Both the position numbers and the translations under genes were made by a program. From Actinomadura parmotrematis (GTDB lineage: Bacteria; Actinomycetota; Actinomycetes; Streptosporangiales; Streptosporangiaceae), in NCBI RefSeq assembly GCF_019458805.1, contig NZ_JAIBOA010000028.1:1-64000 (forward strand): a DNA stretch of 64,000 bases. Reading direction: 5' to 3'. Below, piece after piece: positions 59,511 to 64,000 of the stretch. Numbering within the stretch: the stretch's first letter is position 1; each line of letters starts with the position of its first letter. Under the pieces are notes generated by a model. It had not been told where the DNA came from. It ran no database searches and saw only the letters and a program-made list of their open reading frames with translations.

Positions 59511-60649
59511 CGCTCCGCCGCCGGGAACGGCAGCCGGGCGGCGAGCCGGAACGCGCCGCCCGCCGCGCCGTGCTCCGCCGCGCCGCCCGCGAGGCGGACC
59601 CGCTCGGCGACGCCGACGAGGCCGGTGCCCGAGCCGGGGAGGGCGGCCGTGCCGCCGGTGAGCGGATTGGTCAGCTCGACGGTGAGGCCGTCGCCGGGGC
59701 GCCCGGCGAGGGCGACGCGGACGGGCGCGCCGGGGGCGTGCTTGCGGGCGTTCGTCAGCCCTTCCTGGATCACCCGGTAGACGGTACGCGACAGCGTCGG
59801 CGGCAGCCCGGCGGCGTCCTCCACACCGCCCGCGAGCTCGACGGGCGTGCCCGCCGCGCGCGCCTCGTCGAGCAGGGCGGGCAGGTCGGCGAGGACGGGC
59901 TGCGGGCCGTCGGGCTCGGCGCCGTCGCCGGCGGCGCGGAGGACGGTGAGGACGTCGCGCAGCTCGCCGAGCGCCTGATGCGCGCCGTCGCGGACCACCC
60001 CGGCGGCCTTGGCGAGCTGCTCGGGCGGCGCGTCCGGCCGGTACTCCAGCGCGCCCGCGAAGGTCGCGAGCAGCGACAGGCGGTGCGCGAGGACGTCGTG
60101 CATCTCGCGGGCGATGCGGGCCCGCTCCAGGCCGCGCGCCTCGGCGACGCGGGCGTGCTGCTCGGCCTCGGCGCGGGCGGCGCGCTCGCGCAGCGAGGCG
60201 ATCAGCGCGGCGCGCGCCTGGTGCAGGGTGCCCCAGCCGACGAGCGCGGCGTGCGCGACCGCGATCAGCACCAGCCACCAGCCCCACGACAGGCCCGGCG
60301 TCGGGCGGACCGGCCAGCGGGCGGCGTGCGCGGCGACGCCGGCCGCGCCGACCGCGACGGCGAGCCGCAGCGGGCGGCGCATCGCGGTGTGCAGCGTCCC
60401 GACGGTCGCGGCGGGCGTCGCCGCCGGGGACACGGCGGCGAGCGCGTCCATGAGCAGCGTCGCGAGGACGGGCCGGGCGGGCACGAGCGCCAGCAGCAGC
60501 CAGGCGGCGGCGCCGGCGGCGACGTCCAGGGCGAGCAGCCGCCCGGCGGCGGGCTGCCCCCAGACCGTCGCCGCGATCAGCAGTCCGATGGGGACCATCA
60601 GCGCCGCGCGCTCGGCGACGGGCCGGTGCGGCCGGGAAAGGGTGGTCAC
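59507..60649 (-). CDS. NarL-type sensor histidine kinase
   Basis: 380 residues. About four to six N-terminal membrane helices form a membrane-embedded sensor of the kind found in DesK/LiaS-like kinases, followed by the HisKA_3 dimerisation helix with the phospho-acceptor in RIAREMHDVLAHRLSLL and a HATPase domain (VIQEGLTNARKHAPGAPV N-box, GTGLVGVAERVRLAGG G-box). GTG 60649; the preceding ribosome binding site is weak. Ligand unknown. Two-component partner directly downstream. Confidence 0.92.
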   Translation of the reverse strand: MTTLSRPHRPVAERAALMVPIGLLIAATVWGQPAAGRLLALDVAAGAAAWLLLALVPARPVLATLLMDALAAVSPAATPAATVGTLHTAMRRPLRLAVAVGAAGVAAHAARWPVRPTPGLSWGWWLVLIAVAHAALVGWGTLHQARAALIASLRERAARAEAEQHARVAEARGLERARIAREMHDVLAHRLSLLATFAGALEYRPDAPPEQLAKAAGVVRDGAHQALGELRDVLTVLRAAGDGAEPDGPQPVLADLPALLDEARAAGTPVELAGGVEDAAGLPPTLSRTVYRVIQEGLTNARKHAPGAPVRVALAGRPGDGLTVELTNPLTGGTAALPGSGTGLVGVAERVRLAGGAAEHGAAGGAFRLAARLPFPAAER

Positions 60650-60757
60650 GGGGCCACGGTAGGCAGCCGCGCCGCCGCGCGACAGCTACCAAAGTCGGGG
60701 GTGGGGCCGTCCGCGGACCGATGTGCGCGGCCGGCGCCCGGGTGCATCCTCGGCGGC

Positions 60758-61174
60758 ATGAACACCACGAAGCAGACCGCCCCCGCGCCGCACCTCCGCC
60801 GCGCCGCCACCGTCCTCGCCGCCGCTGCGGCGGGCCTCGCCGTCTGGGCGGTCGCCGGGCCGCTCGCCGGCGTCGACCTGGACGCGAGCGGGCAGCACGT
60901 CGGCGGCCCGCAGGTCGCCCTCACCGGCCTCCTCGCGGGCGCCGTGTCCTGGCTGCTGCTGACCGGCCTGGAGCGGTTCACGAGCCGCCCGCGCCGGGCC
61001 TGGACGATGTTCGGCGGGATCTCGCTGGTCCTGTCGTGCACGGGCCCGTTCACCGCCGACGGCGTCGCCGCCGGCGCCGTCCTCGTGCTCCTGCACCTGG
61101 CCGTCGGCCTGACGCTCCTGCTCGGCCTCCGCGCCACCCTCAAGGACGCCCCCTGCGCCCCCGCCGCCGCGTGA
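60758..61174 (+). CDS. DUF6069-like small membrane protein
   Basis: 138 residues with four hydrophobic segments (AATVLAAAAAGLAVWAVAG, VALTGLLAGAVSWLLLTGL, MFGGISLVLSCTGPFTA, AGAVLVLLHLAVGLTLLLGL). The layout and the GPLAGVDL / GPQVALTGLLAGAVSW pattern match the DUF6069 family. Function unknown. It is divergent from the sensor kinase with 108 bp between, a classical arrangement for a two-component target, but that is inference. Confidence 0.75.
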   Translation: MNTTKQTAPAPHLRRAATVLAAAAAGLAVWAVAGPLAGVDLDASGQHVGGPQVALTGLLAGAVSWLLLTGLERFTSRPRRAWTMFGGISLVLSCTGPFTADGVAAGAVLVLLHLAVGLTLLLGLRATLKDAPCAPAAA

Positions 61175-61181
61175 CCGGCGG

Positions 61182-62075
61182 TCAGGGCGCCGCCGTCGGA
61201 GGGGCGGCGGCGTCCCCGGTCTCGGTCTCGTCGAACAGGTCGGCCTTCCAGCGGTCGATCAGGGCCGTGTTGTCGAAGTCGTCGGGGTGGAAGCCGGGGC
61301 GGGTGTAGGCGCGGATGCGGGCGATCGCGTCGGGCTTCAGCCACGGCGAGGACGGCAGCTTGCGGAGGCTCGCGGTCAGCGCCCGCAGGTCGTAGGCGGC
61401 GCGGTCCTTGGCCAGCGAGGCGAGCACGCCGGTGAAGGTGCCGGCGAGCAGCCCGAACGTGGCGTAGCGCATGGCCCAGACGCGGACGCGCTCGTTGCCG
61501 CTCACCGTCATGAACACGTCGAAGGCGACCGACTTGTGCTCGCTCTCCTCCAGCGCGTGCCAGAGCAGCAGCCGCCGCACCTCCGGCGAGTCGATGATCG
61601 CGCGGGCCTCGGGGTCCAGGAGCAGCACTTCGGCGAGCGTCGCGGTGTAGTGCTCCAGCGCGGCGGTGACGGCGAGCTGGAAGTCCTTCGGCAGCACCCG
61701 GTGCGCGAACGCCAGGCCGTACTTGGTGCGGCGGTCCACGAACCGCGTCGGGTAGCCGAGGTCGGCGAGCCGGTCGTTCAGGTGCCGGTGCTCGCGGCCG
61801 TGCGTGACCTCCTGGCCGATGAACCCGGCGACCTGCCGCTGCAGCTCCGGGTCGGTGATCTCGTCGCGGTAGGCGCGGACGGTGCGGACGAAGAAGTCCT
61901 CGCCCTCGGGGAACAGCGCCGACAGGACCGCCACGATGTGGCTCATCATGAGGTCGCCGCCCGCGTAGTGGCGCCGCAGCGTCCCGGGCGGGTAGCTGAA
62001 CGAGACGCGGCGCGTCCGCACGCGGCGCGGGCGGACGGCGACGGCGGGGCGGGTCCGGGCGGCGGGGCTGCTCAT
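61182..62075 (-). CDS. metal-dependent hydrolase (PF10118)
   Basis: 297 residues. The metal-dependent hydrolase family PF10118 is indicated by the acidic/histidine clusters IGQEVTHGREHRHLNDRLADLGYP and LLLWHALEESEHKSVAFDVF, which would form a di-iron-like site, and by the RRHYAGGDLMMSHIVAVLSALFPEGEDFF N-terminus. Substrate unknown. ATG 62075 follows AGGAG. Its promoter region includes the inverted repeat TGGAC-GAGCA-GTCCA (62204-62218), a TetR-type operator candidate. Confidence 0.86.
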   Translation of the reverse strand: MSSPAARTRPAVAVRPRRVRTRRVSFSYPPGTLRRHYAGGDLMMSHIVAVLSALFPEGEDFFVRTVRAYRDEITDPELQRQVAGFIGQEVTHGREHRHLNDRLADLGYPTRFVDRRTKYGLAFAHRVLPKDFQLAVTAALEHYTATLAEVLLLDPEARAIIDSPEVRRLLLWHALEESEHKSVAFDVFMTVSGNERVRVWAMRYATFGLLAGTFTGVLASLAKDRAAYDLRALTASLRKLPSSPWLKPDAIARIRAYTRPGFHPDDFDNTALIDRWKADLFDETETGDAAAPPTAAP

Positions 62076-62203
62076 GGGGACTCCTGGGGCGTGGGGCGTC
62101 CGCGGCGGCGCCGCGGGCGGCGGGCCCGCGCGGCGCCTGCCCTCGACCGTACGAGCGCCCCCGCACGCGGGCAATGGCGCCCGCGTGTGGCCCACGTCAC
62201 AAT

Positions 62204-62218
62204 TGGACGAGCAGTCCA
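62204..62218. promoter_or_regulatory. TetR-type operator candidate
   Basis: TGGAC-GAGCA-GTCCA, 5-bp arms, between the pcrA 3' end and the PF10118 gene start, about 130 bp upstream of that start. The ACTGGACTGCTCGTCC type of half-site is commonly bound by TetR-family repressors of such hydrolases; no regulator gene is inside the window. Confidence 0.5.
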
Positions 62219-62230
62219 GTTAGGCCGCGG

Positions 62231-64000
62231 CTAGAGCTTCTCCATCGGCGCGTACCGCACGATGAGCTGCTTCACGCCGGTGTCGCCGCCGAAGTCCACG
62301 CTCGCCTTGCCGCTCGCGTTGTCGGCCGTGACGACCGTCCCGAGCCCGAACGAGTCGTGGGTGACGCGGTCGCCGGGCGCGAGCGCCGGCCCCGGCTTGC
62401 CGCCCGGCGCGCGGACGCCCGGCCGCGACGCCGGGCCCGTCGCCGCCGACGGCTTCAGCGACGGCGCGTCCCGCTCCCAGTCGATCAGCGTGTCGGGGAC
62501 CTCGCCGAGGAACCGCGACGGCGGGTTGGTCTGCGGCGCGCCCCACGACGAGCGGACCCACGAGCGGCTCACGTACAGGCGCTGCCGGGCGCGGGTGATG
62601 CCGACGTAGGCGAGGCGCCGCTCCTCCTCCAGCTCCTTGGGGTTGCTCATCGCGCGCAGGTGCGGGAAGACGCCGTCCTCCATGCCGGTGAGGAACACGA
62701 CCGGGAACTCCAGGCCCTTGGCCGTGTGCAGCGTCATCAGCGTGACGACGCCCTGGTCGTCGGCCGGGCCCTCCTCGCCCGGCGCGGCCGGGTTGCCCTT
62801 CGCGCCGCCGGGGATCGAGTCGGCGTCGGCGACGAGCGCGACCTGCTCCAGGAAGTCCACGAGGCGGCCCTCGGCGGACTCGCCGTCGAGGCGCTCCTCG
62901 TACTCGCGGGCGACCGACTCGAACTCCTGGAGGTTCTCGATGCGGGTCTCGTCCTGCGGGTCCTTGGACGCCTGCAGCTCGGCCAGGTAGCCGCTCTTCA
63001 CCAGGATCCGCTCGACCAGGTCGGCGGGGGTGGACGTCTCGACGGCCTCGCCGAGCTCGTCCAGCAGCGCCACGAACTCGCGCACCGCGTTGATCGAGCG
63101 GGTCGCCATGCCGGGGACGTCCTCGGGGCGGCGCAGCGCCCGCCAGAACGAGATCCGCTCGCGGGCGGCGTGCGCCTCCACGACGGCCTCGGCGCGGTCG
63201 CCGATGCCGCGCTTCGGCACGTTGAGGATGCGGCGCAGGCTGACGGTGTCCTCGGGGTTGGCGAGGACGCGCAGGTAGGCCAGCAGGTCGCGGACCTCCT
63301 TGCGCTCGTAGAACCGCACGCCGCCGACGACCTTGTAGGGCAGGCCGACGCGGATGAACACCTCTTCGAAGACGCGGGACTGCGCGTTGGTGCGGTAGAA
63401 GACCGCGACGTCGCCGGGGCGGGCGTCGCCGGCGTCGGTGAGGCGGTCGACCTCGCGGGCGACGAACGCCGCCTCGTCGTGCTCGTTGTCGGCCACGTAC
63501 CCGACGATCCGGTGGCCCTGGCCCTGCTCGGACCAGAGGCGCTTCGGCTTGCGGTCGGCGTTCCGCTCGATCACCGCGTTCGCCGCCGACAGGATCGTCT
63601 GGGTGGAGCGGTAGTTCTGCTCCAGCAGGATCGTGGTGGCGTCGGGGTAGTCGCGCTCGAACTCCAGGATGTTGCGGATCGTCGCGCCGCGGAACGCGTA
63701 GATCGACTGGTCGGCGTCGCCGACGACGCACAGCTCGGCCGCCGCGCCGCCGTCGATCGGCGCGGTCAGCTCGCGGACCAGCTCGTACTGGGCGTGGTTG
63801 GTGTCCTGGTACTCGTCGACCAGCACGTGCCGGAACCGGCGCCGGTAGTGCTCGGCGGCCTCGGGGAACACCTGCAGCAGGTTCACCGTCAGCATGATCA
63901 GGTCGTCGAAGTCCATCGCGCCGGCCTGCATGAGGCGCGCCTGGTACATCTCGTACGCCTGCGCCAGCGTCTGCTCCATGTGGGTGGAGGCGCGCGCTTT
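62231..64000 (-). CDS. pcrA: UvrD/PcrA-type DNA helicase (5'-truncated by the window)
   Basis: About 590 C-terminal residues; the N-terminus including motif I (Walker A) lies beyond position 64000, and the frame is open to the window edge. Superfamily 1A motifs present: VDEYQDTNHAQ (II), VGDADQSIYAFRGA (III), EQNYRST (IV), TLMTLHTAKGLEFPVVFLTGMEDGVFPH (V) and AYVGITRARQRLYVS (VI). The C-terminus ends with a Pro/Gly linker and a Tudor-like GDRVTHDSFGLGTVV domain that binds RNA polymerase in PcrA/UvrD. It unwinds DNA in replication-restart and nucleotide-excision repair. Confidence 0.95.
   Translation of the reverse strand, partial: KARASTHMEQTLAQAYEMYQARLMQAGAMDFDDLIMLTVNLLQVFPEAAEHYRRRFRHVLVDEYQDTNHAQYELVRELTAPIDGGAAAELCVVGDADQSIYAFRGATIRNILEFERDYPDATTILLEQNYRSTQTILSAANAVIERNADRKPKRLWSEQGQGHRIVGYVADNEHDEAAFVAREVDRLTDAGDARPGDVAVFYRTNAQSRVFEEVFIRVGLPYKVVGGVRFYERKEVRDLLAYLRVLANPEDTVSLRRILNVPKRGIGDRAEAVVEAHAARERISFWRALRRPEDVPGMATRSINAVREFVALLDELGEAVETSTPADLVERILVKSGYLAELQASKDPQDETRIENLQEFESVAREYEERLDGESAEGRLVDFLEQVALVADADSIPGGAKGNPAAPGEEGPADDQGVVTLMTLHTAKGLEFPVVFLTGMEDGVFPHLRAMSNPKELEEERRLAYVGITRARQRLYVSRSWVRSSWGAPQTNPPSRFLGEVPDTLIDWERDAPSLKPSAATGPASRPGVRAPGGKPGPALAPGDRVTHDSFGLGTVVTADNASGKASVDFGGDTGVKQLIVRYAPMEKL

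Overview
The window is about 74% GC by eye, with codons strongly biased to G/C at the third position and long false ORFs on both strands. GTG starts are common and many genes are joined by 4-bp ATGA/GTGA overlaps. Together with the gene content (DUF3017, DUF6350, HspR-like regulator, Streptomyces-like gene order around purN-purH-folD-mdh and around the BmpA transporter) this indicates the chromosome of a filamentous actinomycete; a Thermomonosporaceae/Actinomadura-like organism is my inference and was not tested by search. I see no rRNA, tRNA, phage, insertion sequence or CRISPR array.

Layout. (1) 97-9916, minus strand: an eight-gene Wzx/Wzy-type exopolysaccharide operon (sugar-phosphate transferase, O-antigen-ligase-like polymerase, MurJ/Wzx flippase, polysaccharide deacetylase, glycosyltransferase, Wzz-like protein, FemAB-like GNAT, glycosyltransferase) in which every junction overlaps. 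The last glycosyltransferase appears to carry a collagen-like Gly-X-Y N-terminal extension. (2) 10380-14397: five consecutive predicted secreted proteins (a two-cysteine peptide, a metzincin protease, a beta-helix-like protein and two small proteins sharing a GP[N/D]GA motif). (3) 14459-21409, minus: nucleoside uptake and salvage (BmpA lipoprotein, RbsA-like ATPase, two permeases, cytidine deaminase, thymidine phosphorylase), with hairpins after bmpA and before cdd. (4) 21689-31917: M20 amidohydrolase, GCS2-type ligase, D,D-carboxypeptidase, YihY, RNA 2',3'-cyclic phosphodiesterase, trpS, CBS protein, galE and a galactokinase-like protein that has lost its catalytic motifs. (5) 32067-37934: isochorismatase-like protein, a secreted DUF11-like protein, and an Hsp90 gene translationally coupled to a large TPR protein. 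(6) 38073-50702: conserved core block mdh, icd, DUF3017, folD (with a ZTP riboswitch), purH, purN and DUF6350, interrupted by a secreted SpaA-like protein, an FHA-HTH protein, a GNAT relic and a 59-residue membrane peptide. (7) 50802-64000: Hsp20 with an HspR-like regulator behind a near-consensus promoter, DUF4240, sucCD, a secreted GH15-like enzyme, TSUP permease, UPF0261 protein, a NarL-type two-component system, DUF6069-like and PF10118 proteins, and the 3' part of pcrA.

The most distinctive non-genic signal is a roughly 62-bp palindrome present twice (12318-12379 and 31935-31996), each time between convergent genes and with conserved flanks, which looks like a genome-specific interspersed element that may double as a bidirectional terminator. 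The strongest protein-level oddities are the collagen-like glycosyltransferase extension, the galactokinase homologue lacking its catalytic signatures, the Hsp90-TPR pair and the run of secreted proteins next to the polysaccharide operon.
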